From: Actinomycetota bacterium
GTDB lineage: Bacteria; Actinomycetota; Acidimicrobiia; IMCC26256; PALSA-610
Assembly (NCBI GenBank): GCA_005773635.1
Contig: SXHN01000059.1
Location: forward strand, 1 to 62,341
Direction of reading: 5' to 3'
DNA length: 62,341 bases
Both the position numbers and the translations under genes were made by a program. The notes under the pieces were generated by a model. That model had not been told where the DNA came from, did no database searches, and worked only from the letters and a program-made list of their open reading frames with translations. Positions 49,659-58,629 of the stretch are shown one piece after another. Each line of letters begins with the position of its first letter. Positions within the stretch are counted from its first letter, which is position 1.

Positions 49659-51198
49659 TCCGATACACCCAATAGTGTTCGTCGATCACGATTCCGCGAG
49701 TGAATGCGACTGCGAGCGGTAAGCCCGGCACCGGTTCATTCGTGACGAGGTATCGCGGTGATGCCGCCTCTCGTTGAGTTCGGATCTTCTTGAGTTCGAG
49801 GGCATCGGCCAGGCTCAGTGGTGGTCGTGTACGACGAGCATCCCAGATCGTAAATGAACCTTCGCGCGCTCCTTGTGGGTAGATGATCGCGCGTTCGAGG
49901 TACCCGGCGAGCGCCGAACCAACGAAGTCCGGACACGCCGCGATTATTGCGCCGCTACCGCCGTTACGTTGGAGCCATTCGGCAGTGGCCTGCGCGTCAG
50001 TAAAAGGACTGCGAAGATCGCTTGAGTACGCGCGTATGCCGACTCCAAGCTGCGCAATGAGTATGACTGAAAACAGGAGCGACCAACGGTGAAGAACTCG
50101 GACACTGCAGACGCCGTCACAAGATTCCGATGGGTTGTCCGGAGAAGCCATGCTGGGCTGGGCGCTTTCGCGTGTTGAGAACAACAGCCAATTTGCAGCG
50201 ACAAATGCGATCCATATTGTTCCGAAGTAGCGAGCCGCGTCGCTGTTGCCGAGCTTCAAGTACATGATCGCGACCGTGCCGCTGGTGGCGCAGAGCCAGA
50301 GTGCGAGTGCCCCCTGATGGGCGCGCCACAGAAGTGACACCGCGATCACGATGCCGATTGCGGCAATTGCGGCGAGACCTGTGTTGCCGTCGGCGATACT
50401 TGTGTTCCACCACGACTGCGTGAACTGCTGGAGTGGTAGGAAAGCTTTGAAAATTGCTGCGATCGCACCGGAGCCAAGGTGCGTGTCGAAGCGCAAATTC
50501 CACTCGCTGTATGCGCTCGTGCCGTCCGGGGGGCGCGCTTGTGCGTAGGCCACAACACAACCCACAACCGTGAGCGCTATTGCTGTGCGTACCTGGCTGG
50601 ATTTCGGCGTTTCACCGTTTGCTCGGACGTGCACCAAAATGCCGACCAACAACGCGATCGCTAAGGCAGCACCAAATGCGCTGGTGAGCGCGAGCATCCC
50701 AAGTGCAACGCCGAATGGAAGCCACCTGCGAACGGGTGTGATGCATGCCAATGCGATCATCGCTAGCAGCATGCCAAGCCCATAGCTGCGAGCGAGTATC
50801 CCGTATTCGTACAAGCCGAAGTATCCGAAGAGCAACAACGACCGCTGCATCCGAGAAAACGGGGATCTCCAGAGCACAATTGCTGCGGTCGCGACCGCGA
50901 TCGTCCACTGGAGGATTTGCAACATCCAAATGGACGACTGCAACTTTGCGAAGGGCCACAGGAAGGCGTACCAAAGAAAAGGATGGCCTTCGTGGCGAAG
51001 ATTCCGCACTAGCGCGGTGGGTGATGCGCTGACCCGCGCGATTGTCCAGGCTTGGAGTTCGTCGCGCCAAGGTTCGTGTGTCCACAAGCCGACGGCGACA
51101 ACTGCCGCGAAGATGCTCAGTGTGAGCCAGTTGCGCCGATGCTCACGTTGCGATGGCGCGTCCACAGGCTGCGACGCTACTTGACGGTCGCGTGGCAA
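49609..51198 (-). CDS. GT-C type membrane glycosyltransferase candidate
   Basis: About 529 aa with some ten helices. The first loop WTHEPWRDELQAWTIARVSA and later NLRHEGHPFLWY fit the acidic DE motif and EGHP of PMT/GT39-like proteins. The C-terminal soluble domain has one cysteine (IIAACPDF). Start TTG 51198 is uncertain. It runs on the same strand as metH, 20 nt beyond its stop. Its substrate is unknown; a second such gene lies at 44895. Confidence 0.75.
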   Translation of the reverse strand: MPRDRQVASQPVDAPSQREHRRNWLTLSIFAAVVAVGLWTHEPWRDELQAWTIARVSASPTALVRNLRHEGHPFLWYAFLWPFAKLQSSIWMLQILQWTIAVATAAIVLWRSPFSRMQRSLLLFGYFGLYEYGILARSYGLGMLLAMIALACITPVRRWLPFGVALGMLALTSAFGAALAIALLVGILVHVRANGETPKSSQVRTAIALTVVGCVVAYAQARPPDGTSAYSEWNLRFDTHLGSGAIAAIFKAFLPLQQFTQSWWNTSIADGNTGLAAIAAIGIVIAVSLLWRAHQGALALWLCATSGTVAIMYLKLGNSDAARYFGTIWIAFVAANWLLFSTRESAQPSMASPDNPSESCDGVCSVRVLHRWSLLFSVILIAQLGVGIRAYSSDLRSPFTDAQATAEWLQRNGGSGAIIAACPDFVGSALAGYLERAIIYPQGAREGSFTIWDARRTRPPLSLADALELKKIRTQREAASPRYLVTNEPVPGLPLAVAFTRGIVIDEHYWVYRIKEPIPRVRLDPCRTR

Positions 51199-51218
51199 AA
51201 TGCCGCGTCATTGCACAG

Positions 51219-54200
51219 CTACACGACGAAGTATTTTGCCTCTGGATGAGGAACGATGATTGCGCTCGTAGAAACCTCGGGTACAAGGTGGAATTCCTCG
51301 GTGAGGGTCACGCCGATCTTTTCAACCTCAAGCAGTTCGGCGACCTTGATCTGATCGTCGAGGTCGGGACACGCTGGATAACCCCAAGAGTACCGACTTC
51401 CTCGGTACTTCTGGCGGAAGAGACCGGCGAGTGACGGGCCGTCTTCGTTGACGAAACCCCATTCTTCGCGGATGCGATGATGCCAAAATTCTGCGAGGGC
51501 TTCAGTCATCTCAACACCGAGTCCGTGCACCAAGAGATAGTCCTGATATTTGTCGGCCGCAAACAGTTCGCGTTCGTGTTCTGAGACGGTGCTGCCCATG
51601 GTCACCACGTGGAAGCCCACGTAATCCTCTTCGCTCGAAGCGACCGACCGAAAGAAGTCGGCGATACATAAGAACGGGTCTTTTTGTTGACGGGCAAAAT
51701 TGAAGCGCATCCGCTCTTGGACGCGCGCCTCATCGGTCCAGATGATGAGGTCGTCACCTTCGCTGTTGGCAGGAAAGTAACCCCAAGCAACCGACGGATT
51801 CAACAGTTGCTGTGACTTGGCGATTTGCAGCTGCTCGCGCAAGGTCGGACGGATGCGGATCTTGAATTCCTCGTCGCTTTCGCCCTTGGCCGGCCGAAAC
51901 TGCCACTGGTTGCGAAACAGTGCGGTTTCATTGATGAATCCCGCGATATCGTCGAGCGAGATACCCTTGGCTACGCGGGGGCCGAGAAACGGCGGCACGA
52001 AAACGGGAACGTTGTCGGCAACGTCGCTACGCTCGGGCACGTCGACCACTTCAGTTGGACGTTCCGATTTTCGCGGCAATCGAGACTCAGCAATTTCGCG
52101 ACCGTACTTGTCATCGACTTCGTCTCCCTTCTTGATCGCCATCAGTCGATCCATCGTATGGAGGCCTTCGAACGCGTCTTTGCCGTAAAACACGCGCCCG
52201 GCGTAGGTTTGACGCAGATCAACCTCGACGTACTTGCGAGTGAGAGCTGCCCCGCCAAGCAGGACCGGAATCTTCGATAGGTCGCGAGCGTTGAGTTCTT
52301 CGAGGTTTTCGCGCATGATGATGGTGCTCTTTACGAGGAGCCCGCTCATCCCGATTGCATCGGCATCCAGCGACTCAGCTGCTTCGATCATCTCATTGAC
52401 GGCAATCTTGATGCCCAGGTTGTGCACCGTGTAGCCGTTGTTGGTGAGGATGATGTCGACCAGGTTTTTGCCTATGTCATGCACATCGCCTTTGACAGTA
52501 GCGAGTACGACTGTGCCTTTGCCGCCCGCATCGGCTTTTTCCATGTGGGGTTCGAGATACGCGACGGCCTTTTTCATCGTCTCGGCGCTCTGCAGCACGA
52601 ACGGAAGCTGCATTTCTCCTCGCCCGAAGAGCTCGCCGACCACCTTCATGCCCGCGAGTAGCACGTCGTTGACGATGGCGAGTGCGGGCATCTCTGCAAG
52701 TTGGGCATCGAGGTCTTCTTCGATGCCGTTGCGGTTTCCGTCGATTATCCGGCGCTGGAGCCGTTCGTCGATGGGCAGCGATGACAGGTCGTCTTTCTCG
52801 ACCGACTGCGATTCTGCCCCATCGAACAACGCCATAAACGCTTGTAGCGGGTCGTAGTTTTCTTGGCGGCGGTCGTAGATCAAGTCGAGTGCGGTGTCGC
52901 GCTGTTCTTCAGGGATTCGATGCAGCGGCATGATTCTGGCCGCGTGCACAATTGCCGAGTCGAGTCCGGCTTCGCGACACTCGTGCAAGAACACAGAGTT
53001 CAGCACGTGGCGCGCTGGCGGGTTGAGACCGAAACTCACGTTGGAGAGGCCGAGGGTGGTGGACACGCCTGGCAGCTCAGCTTTGATACGACGGATCGCT
53101 TCGATCGTGGCCATTGCGTCACCGCGGAGATCGTCGTCGCCGGTTGACAACGGAAACGTCAAGGGATCGAAGATGAGATCGGTCGCTGCGAGGCCGTAGC
53201 GATCTACGGCGAGGTCGTGTAGACGATGGGCGACTCGTAGTTTCCAATCGGTATCGCGGGCTTGGCCTTCCTCATCGATGGTGAGACAAATAACCGCCGC
53301 GCCGTATTCACGGGCGAGTTTGAACACCCGATCCATCCGCTTGCCCTCGCCGTCGCCTTCTTCGAGGTTTGCAGAATTGAGGATGGCCTTGCCGCCGTGG
53401 TGTTGCAACCCGGCTTCGAGCACCTGCGGTTCAGTGGAGTCGAAGACCAACGGCAAGCTGGCTTGCGTCGCGAACCTCCCTGCGATTTCATTCATATCGA
53501 TCGCGCCGTCGCGACCCACGTAGTCGACGCACACATCGAGCACGTGCGCGCCTTCCCCAACCTGGTCGCGTGCGATTCGCAAGCACCTGTCCCAGTCGCC
53601 TTCCAACATTGCATCGCGAAAGGCCCGGGAACCATTGGCGTTGGTGCGTTCGCCGATGGCGAGGTACGCAAGCTCTTGATGAAACGGAACGTGGGAGTAA
53701 ATCGAGCTACAGCCCGGCTCGAATTCGGGTGTGCGAGCTACTGGCGCTCGGCCTGCAATCGTGCCGAGGCGATCAACGACCGCGCGCATGTGCGCGGGCG
53801 TAGTGCCACAGCAACCACCGACGATGTTGAGCCCGAATTCGTCTACGAAGCGTTCATGAGCGTCGGCAAGACCCTCTGGTGTGAGGTCGTAGTGAGTATG
53901 GCCATCAACGATGGATGGAAGCCCTGCGTTGGGCAAGCACGACAGCATGAGCCGGCTGTGTTGCGCGAGGTAGCGGAGATGTTCGATCATCTCGTTGGGG
54001 CCCGTCGCACAGTTGAGCCCGATGATGTCGGGTTGCATGGCCTCTAGCGCAGTGACCGCGGCACCAATTTCTGAACCGACGAGCATGCGTCCAGTGGTCT
54101 CGATCGTCACTTGCACCATGATCGGCACAGTGATTCCTGCGGTCGCCATCGCTCGCCGTGCGCCGTTGATCGCGGCTTTCGCTTGGAGAAGATCTTGCAC

Positions 54201-54680
54201 CGTTTCAATCAGCAGCACGTCGACGCCACCCGCGAGTAGACCAACGACTTGGAGTTCATAGTCGTCGCGCAAGACCGCATATTCGATATGGCCGAGCGAG
54301 GGAAGGCGGGTTCCCGGACCCATCGAGCCGATGACGAAGCGGGGCCGACCGTCGACTTCGAATTCGTCGGCAACCTCGCGGGCGATTTGTGCCGCGCGTT
54401 GATTGATCTCGAACGTCTTTTCTGGGATCTGGTATTCGTTCAGAACCAGTGGGAAAGCGCCAAACGTCGCCGTCTCGACGGCGTCGACGCCCGATGCGAA
54501 ATAGTCGCGATGCATGGCGGCTACGAGGTCCGGGCGCGTCAAGACGAGCATCTCGTTGCAACCCTCAAGCTCAAGGCCGCCGAAATCGTCGGCAGTGAGA
54601 TTTTGGTCTTGCATCCAAGTGCCGAACGCGCCGTCAAACACCAACACGCGGTCGCGGAGAGCTTCAAGAAATCGTGACAT
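51219..54680 (-). CDS. metH: MetH, cobalamin-dependent methionine synthase
   Basis: 1153 aa, all four modules. Homocysteine domain (1-330): zinc cysteines in GLNCATGPNE and GGCCGTTPAHM. Methyl-tetrahydrofolate domain (about 345-620): IGERTNANGSRAF. Cobalamin-binding cap and Rossmann (about 640-880): DVHDIGKNLV, the His that replaces the lower ligand. Activation domain (about 900-1153): SWGYPACPDLDD and an AdoMet-binding region. Makes methionine from homocysteine. No Shine-Dalgarno; TAGCCT lies 7 nt before the ATG, so a leaderless mRNA is likely. No B12 riboswitch fits in the 65-nt divergent gap. Confidence 0.95.
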   Translation of the reverse strand: MSRFLEALRDRVLVFDGAFGTWMQDQNLTADDFGGLELEGCNEMLVLTRPDLVAAMHRDYFASGVDAVETATFGAFPLVLNEYQIPEKTFEINQRAAQIAREVADEFEVDGRPRFVIGSMGPGTRLPSLGHIEYAVLRDDYELQVVGLLAGGVDVLLIETVQDLLQAKAAINGARRAMATAGITVPIMVQVTIETTGRMLVGSEIGAAVTALEAMQPDIIGLNCATGPNEMIEHLRYLAQHSRLMLSCLPNAGLPSIVDGHTHYDLTPEGLADAHERFVDEFGLNIVGGCCGTTPAHMRAVVDRLGTIAGRAPVARTPEFEPGCSSIYSHVPFHQELAYLAIGERTNANGSRAFRDAMLEGDWDRCLRIARDQVGEGAHVLDVCVDYVGRDGAIDMNEIAGRFATQASLPLVFDSTEPQVLEAGLQHHGGKAILNSANLEEGDGEGKRMDRVFKLAREYGAAVICLTIDEEGQARDTDWKLRVAHRLHDLAVDRYGLAATDLIFDPLTFPLSTGDDDLRGDAMATIEAIRRIKAELPGVSTTLGLSNVSFGLNPPARHVLNSVFLHECREAGLDSAIVHAARIMPLHRIPEEQRDTALDLIYDRRQENYDPLQAFMALFDGAESQSVEKDDLSSLPIDERLQRRIIDGNRNGIEEDLDAQLAEMPALAIVNDVLLAGMKVVGELFGRGEMQLPFVLQSAETMKKAVAYLEPHMEKADAGGKGTVVLATVKGDVHDIGKNLVDIILTNNGYTVHNLGIKIAVNEMIEAAESLDADAIGMSGLLVKSTIIMRENLEELNARDLSKIPVLLGGAALTRKYVEVDLRQTYAGRVFYGKDAFEGLHTMDRLMAIKKGDEVDDKYGREIAESRLPRKSERPTEVVDVPERSDVADNVPVFVPPFLGPRVAKGISLDDIAGFINETALFRNQWQFRPAKGESDEEFKIRIRPTLREQLQIAKSQQLLNPSVAWGYFPANSEGDDLIIWTDEARVQERMRFNFARQQKDPFLCIADFFRSVASSEEDYVGFHVVTMGSTVSEHERELFAADKYQDYLLVHGLGVEMTEALAEFWHHRIREEWGFVNEDGPSLAGLFRQKYRGSRYSWGYPACPDLDDQIKVAELLEVEKIGVTLTEEFHLVPEVSTSAIIVPHPEAKYFVV

Positions 54681-54687
54681 TGTGCCC

Positions 54688-54693
54688 AGGCTA
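54688..54693 (-). promoter_or_regulatory. -10 box of metH (leaderless)
   Basis: TAGCCT on the minus strand, 7 nt before the ATG at 54680; no ribosome binding site follows. Confidence 0.35.
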
Positions 54694-54733
54694 CTGGGGG
54701 CCTTCCAATATTTCCCTTTCGTCAGGGCGGCCG

Positions 54734-54739
54734 TACACT
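54734..54739 (+). promoter_or_regulatory. -10 box of the cob(I)alamin adenosyltransferase gene (leaderless)
   Basis: TACACT, six nt before the GTG at 54746, without a Shine-Dalgarno. The box is identical to the one before sufC. Confidence 0.4.
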
Positions 54740-54745
54740 CCGAGG

Positions 54746-55303
54746 GTGAAGGTATATACGAAAACTGGCGACGACGGTACGACGGGGCTGTTCTTTGGGG
54801 GCCGGGTAGGGAAAAGCGACATCGGGCCCAGCGCGTACGGCACCGTGGACGAGGCCGTCAGTGTGCTCGGTGTTGCACGATCGATGTGCGAGCGGGGAAG
54901 CGAACTGTTCAATCTGTTGATCCGGCTGCAGCGTGAGCTATTCGTCGTCGGGGCTGAATTGGCAACCGACCCTGCGAACCGAACCAAGCTCTCCGACGGT
55001 ACAACTCGGGTCACGGCGGAGATGGTGTTGAGCCTCGAGCCGATCATTGACGACATCACCACTCGCTTCACGCCTCCAACTGAGTTTGTACTCCCTGGCG
55101 AAGATGCCGTCGGGGCAATGCTTGATCTCGGGCGAACAGTTGTGCGGCGGGCCGAACGTGATGCAGTCGCCGCGGCACGCGAAGGCTGGCTTGGTTCGGA
55201 TTCTTCGGTAGTGCAATACCTCAACCGCCTCGCGGACCTGCTGTGGGTACTAGCGCGGTGGCAAGAGGGAGTATCGCTGCCCCTGAGGGTGCACGACCAA
55301 TAG
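54746..55303 (+). CDS. ATP:cob(I)alamin adenosyltransferase, PduO type
   Basis: 185 aa. Forms adenosylcobalamin from cob(I)alamin and ATP. N-terminal KVYTKTGDDGTTGLFFGG is the ATP-binding loop of PduO/MMAB; TRFTPPTEFVLPG and TVVRRAERD follow and are catalytic-region marks. GTG 54746 chosen: the longer frame has no family sequence. Divergent from metH with a 65-nt gap; its product is the cofactor of methylmalonyl-CoA mutase, which starts at 62011. Confidence 0.93.
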   Translation: MKVYTKTGDDGTTGLFFGGRVGKSDIGPSAYGTVDEAVSVLGVARSMCERGSELFNLLIRLQRELFVVGAELATDPANRTKLSDGTTRVTAEMVLSLEPIIDDITTRFTPPTEFVLPGEDAVGAMLDLGRTVVRRAERDAVAAAREGWLGSDSSVVQYLNRLADLLWVLARWQEGVSLPLRVHDQ

Positions 55304-55316
55304 GCTTCCGCAAAGG

Positions 55317-55337
55317 GTTCGACAACCTGTGTCGAAC
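55317..55337 (+). terminator. 8-bp hairpin after the adenosyltransferase gene
   Basis: GTTCGACA and TGTCGAAC pair fully, loop ACCTG. 14 nt after the stop and 50 nt before pepA; no T run. Weak terminator or a leader structure of pepA. Confidence 0.45.
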
Positions 55338-55387
55338 GCCGCGGGTCGAATTTCTGGAATGTTGATCCATTGCTTTGAGGAGTTTCT

Positions 55388-56872
55388 GTGGCTGTGAAGT
55401 TTGTGCTGTCGAATGGTGCCGTCGACAAGCAGCGTTGCGATCTCTTGGCGGTCACCGCCGCGAGCGGTGCGAAGTTGAGCGCAGCCGCGACAGCGATCGA
55501 CAGATTGCTTGATGGAACGCTGAGCCGTTCGGCGGCTGCGAATGCCTTTAGCGGCAAACTCGGTGAAACCCTCGTGGTTGGCGCGTCGGGCATTGGTGCA
55601 AAATCTGTGGTGCTGGTGGGAACCGGAATGGCGTCGGAACTGACCGTTGATGGCCTGCGCCGGGTGGGTGCGGCCATTGCGCAACGTTCACGGAAAGCGA
55701 AATCGGTCGCGGTTGCTGCAACAGACGCGCTTCCTGCGGCAGTCGACATCGCCGACGCAATGGCAGCGATTGGCGAGGGCATCGTGCTGGGGAACTATCA
55801 GTTCATCAAATACAAAAGCGAACAGAAGCGCTCGATATTGGCGAGTGTTGCAATCGTCGGTGTCAGTGGCGCGCGTGTTGCTACGGCGGTGGATGGCGCG
55901 GTCATTGCTGCGAACGCAACCTGTTGGGCCCGCGACATGATCAACGAACCGGCGGCGGCAAAGAGCCCAGCCGACATGGTGACCGCGGCAACGAAGTTGC
56001 TTCGTGGCAAGAGCGTCAAGGTGGATGCGTGGCAAGGCGCGGAGCTCGCGAAGCGCAAGTTGAACGGCACGATTATTGTGGGTCAAGGATCGCGCCGCAC
56101 GCCGCGATTCTTGCGCCTTGAGTACGCGCCGCGCGATGCTCGTCACACGGTTGCACTCATCGGCAAAGGCGTGGTGTTCGACTCCGGTGGGTATTCGTTG
56201 AAGCCGTCGAGCGGCATGGAACAAATGAAGACCGATATGAGCGGCGCCGCGGCGGTGATCGCGACGATGTCGGTGTTGGCGGAATTGGGTGTGCACAGTC
56301 GAGTCGTCGGGTACGTGCCGCTGGTGGAAAACATGATTGGTGGCAACGCCTATCGCCTCGGCGATGTGATTACCTACCGCAACGGCAAGACCGTCGAGGT
56401 GATGAATACTGATGCCGAGGGGCGCTTGATTTTGGCCGATGCCTTGTGTTTGGCCAGCGACGAAGCTCCGGACGCAATGATTAACTTGGCCACGCTGACC
56501 GGCGCTTGCATGGTGGCGTTGGGGCCAAAGGTCGCCGGCATGATGGGCAATAACGATGCCTGGATTGACCAAATCAAGGCCGCATCCGAACGTAGTGGCG
56601 AACCGTTGTGGAAGTTGCCGCTTCCGCCCGAGTACCGCAAGATGCTCGACAGCGAAATCGCTGATATGAAAAATGTTGGTGGGTCATACGGCGGTGCACT
56701 GACTGCTGGGCTCTTTTTGAAGGAGTTCGTCGGCAAGGTGCCGTGGGCCCACCTCGATATCGCCGGACCGTCGCGAGCCGAATCTGATGACGCCTACCTG
56801 TCTCGAGGTGGAACTGGCTTCGGTGTGCGCACCCTCGTCGAATTGGTGCAGACCTTCCGTAAACCTCGCTGA
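55388..56872 (+). CDS. pepA: Leucyl aminopeptidase (M17, PepA)
   Basis: 494 aa. The C-terminal M17 domain has the di-metal signature VFDSGGYSLKPSSGMEQMKTDM (Asp, Lys and Asp ligands) and NTDAEGRLILADAL (Asp, Glu, Arg). The N-terminal domain (1-165) has low similarity. Cytosolic hexamer in relatives; removes N-terminal residues. GTG 55388 is set by GAGGAG nearby (55377-55382). Confidence 0.93.
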   Translation: MAVKFVLSNGAVDKQRCDLLAVTAASGAKLSAAATAIDRLLDGTLSRSAAANAFSGKLGETLVVGASGIGAKSVVLVGTGMASELTVDGLRRVGAAIAQRSRKAKSVAVAATDALPAAVDIADAMAAIGEGIVLGNYQFIKYKSEQKRSILASVAIVGVSGARVATAVDGAVIAANATCWARDMINEPAAAKSPADMVTAATKLLRGKSVKVDAWQGAELAKRKLNGTIIVGQGSRRTPRFLRLEYAPRDARHTVALIGKGVVFDSGGYSLKPSSGMEQMKTDMSGAAAVIATMSVLAELGVHSRVVGYVPLVENMIGGNAYRLGDVITYRNGKTVEVMNTDAEGRLILADALCLASDEAPDAMINLATLTGACMVALGPKVAGMMGNNDAWIDQIKAASERSGEPLWKLPLPPEYRKMLDSEIADMKNVGGSYGGALTAGLFLKEFVGKVPWAHLDIAGPSRAESDDAYLSRGGTGFGVRTLVELVQTFRKPR

Positions 56873-56928
56873 TAGTCGAGTTTGAGCAGCTGTCCGTGAG
56901 TACCAACGCAACCCCGAATTGAGTAGCT

Positions 56929-58611
56929 ATGAAACGTGCCCTCCGAGTTGTAGTCGCGGTATTGACGCTGGCCACCGCGGTTACTGCGTGTAGCAGTGAC
57001 AAGGCTGAAGTGAAAGCGCCTGCTTCCTGGTGGAAAGGTGTCGCCGAGACCGACATGCGCGGCAAAGCAGAGGGCGATTCGTATCCCAAAGTTGTGGTGG
57101 AAGCGAATGACAACACATTCGCCCCGCAGATCCTGCGAATTGATCCTGGAGTAACGGTTGAATTCAAAAACCGCGGCGACAGCATTCACAATGTGCTCAA
57201 GGCCTTGCGGATTCAGTCGTTCGGACCGCAATTCGGTATCGACAGTCTCGACGTCGGCGCTTCCTATGAATTTACTTTCGAAAAAGAGGGTGTTTACCGC
57301 ATTTTTTGTTCTCTTCACGGCAACGAAGACAATGGCATGGTCGGCATGATCGTGGTCGGCGCGGCCAAAATTGATGACGAACTCGGCGGCAAGGTCGTCG
57401 AACTGAAACAAGGCACGTTGAGGGTCCCTCAGGAATACAAAACCATTCAGGCCGCGGTAGATGCCGCCGCTCCTGGCTCAATGGTCTTGGTCGACAAGGG
57501 CGTCTACAACGAGGCGGTGTTCGTGAATCCAGGGCATGAAAACATCGTGATTCGCGGCACCTCGCGTAACGATGTGATTCTCGACGGCAAGTTTGATAAG
57601 AGCAAAAAGAATGGGTTCTTGGTGCAAGCCGATGGTGTGGCGATCGAGAACATCACCGCGCAGAACTACGTGGTCAACAATTTTTTCTGGACCGGAGTGA
57701 AGGGCTACCGAGGTTCGTACCTGACGAGTGTTCGCAGCGGCGATTACGGCGTATACGCCTTCGACTCTGTCGATGGACAGTTTGATCATGTGTACGCGTC
57801 GGGTTCGCGCGACGCAGGCTTGTATATCGGCCAATGCACGAAGTGCAACGCCGTGGTCACCGACTTTGTGTCTGAGTGGAACGGCCTCGGTTTTTCCGGC
57901 ACCAATGCGGGCGGTGATCTGTATCTTGTGAACAGCACCTGGCGGTTCAACCGAGTGGGGATTGTGCCCAATAGTGGCACCAACGAGACGATGTACCCGC
58001 AGCGCGCTGCGACCATCGTGGGCAACCGCGTCTACAGCAATAACAACAAGGGAACGTCCGCAATTGATATCGCGACAACGGCGTTCGGAAATGGCATTTT
58101 GCTAGCGGGTGGAAATGACAACGTGGTCGAGCGCAACTTGGTATTCGACCACGACGTATACGGGATCGCGGCTATCCCTCTGCCTGAGAAGTTTCTTGAT
58201 CCCGACAGCGAGACGGCCGTTGATTTCGACGCAACGAATAACTCAGTGCAGAACAATGATGTGAGCGACTCGCGGGTTGCGGACCTTGCAGCAATCGTGC
58301 AGATCACAAAACCCAACGATGGTGGTAAGAACTGTTTCAAAGGCAACATCGTAGAAAAGACCAATCCGGCGAACATTCAAGAATTGCTTGCATGTGGCTC
58401 CGCGCCCGGGGTATATGTGGCCGATCTCGCGAAGTTCATCGAACAGTTCACCGACGACGGCCCGCCCGAGGTCGACTGGAAGCTTGCCAAGCTTCCAGCG
58501 GTCGAACGGCTTGAAGAAATGCCGAACGCCCTGACCGCGCCCGTAAAGCCTGCCAACGTTGGCGTGCCGATGAAGATCGACCTCGCCGCGATCACGCTCC
58601 CGAAAAAGTAG
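56929..58611 (+). CDS. Lipoprotein: cupredoxin domain fused to right-handed beta-helix
   Basis: 560 aa. Signal peptide with lipobox VTAC (Cys21). Residues about 50-147 are a cupredoxin: VVEANDNTFAPQILRIDPGVTVEF, copper ligands His87 (IHNV), Cys127, His130 and Met137 or Met140 in IFCSLHGNEDNGMVGM. From about 155 a pectate-lyase/NosD-like beta helix: YKTIQAAVDAAAPGSMVLVDKGVYNE and repeated asparagine ladders (NVVERNLVFDHDVYGIA). Two cysteine pairs (CTKC). Exported and anchored at the cell surface, so electron transfer or carbohydrate binding is possible. No neighbour suggests the partner. Confidence 0.85.
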   Translation: MKRALRVVVAVLTLATAVTACSSDKAEVKAPASWWKGVAETDMRGKAEGDSYPKVVVEANDNTFAPQILRIDPGVTVEFKNRGDSIHNVLKALRIQSFGPQFGIDSLDVGASYEFTFEKEGVYRIFCSLHGNEDNGMVGMIVVGAAKIDDELGGKVVELKQGTLRVPQEYKTIQAAVDAAAPGSMVLVDKGVYNEAVFVNPGHENIVIRGTSRNDVILDGKFDKSKKNGFLVQADGVAIENITAQNYVVNNFFWTGVKGYRGSYLTSVRSGDYGVYAFDSVDGQFDHVYASGSRDAGLYIGQCTKCNAVVTDFVSEWNGLGFSGTNAGGDLYLVNSTWRFNRVGIVPNSGTNETMYPQRAATIVGNRVYSNNNKGTSAIDIATTAFGNGILLAGGNDNVVERNLVFDHDVYGIAAIPLPEKFLDPDSETAVDFDATNNSVQNNDVSDSRVADLAAIVQITKPNDGGKNCFKGNIVEKTNPANIQELLACGSAPGVYVADLAKFIEQFTDDGPPEVDWKLAKLPAVERLEEMPNALTAPVKPANVGVPMKIDLAAITLPKK

Positions 58612-58629
58612 CGAGGTTCACCGCGTCGC

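Noticed and set aside
53262-54047. 261-aa frame antisense to metH
   Set aside because: Third-position shadow of a strongly conserved gene.
54681-54745. Cobalamin riboswitch before metH or the adenosyltransferase
   Set aside because: The 65-nt gap is far too short for a B12 riboswitch (about 200 nt) and no B12-box-like sequence was seen.
55688-56572. 294-aa frame antisense to pepA
   Set aside because: His/Arg-rich, no motif, shadow of an intact M17 peptidase.
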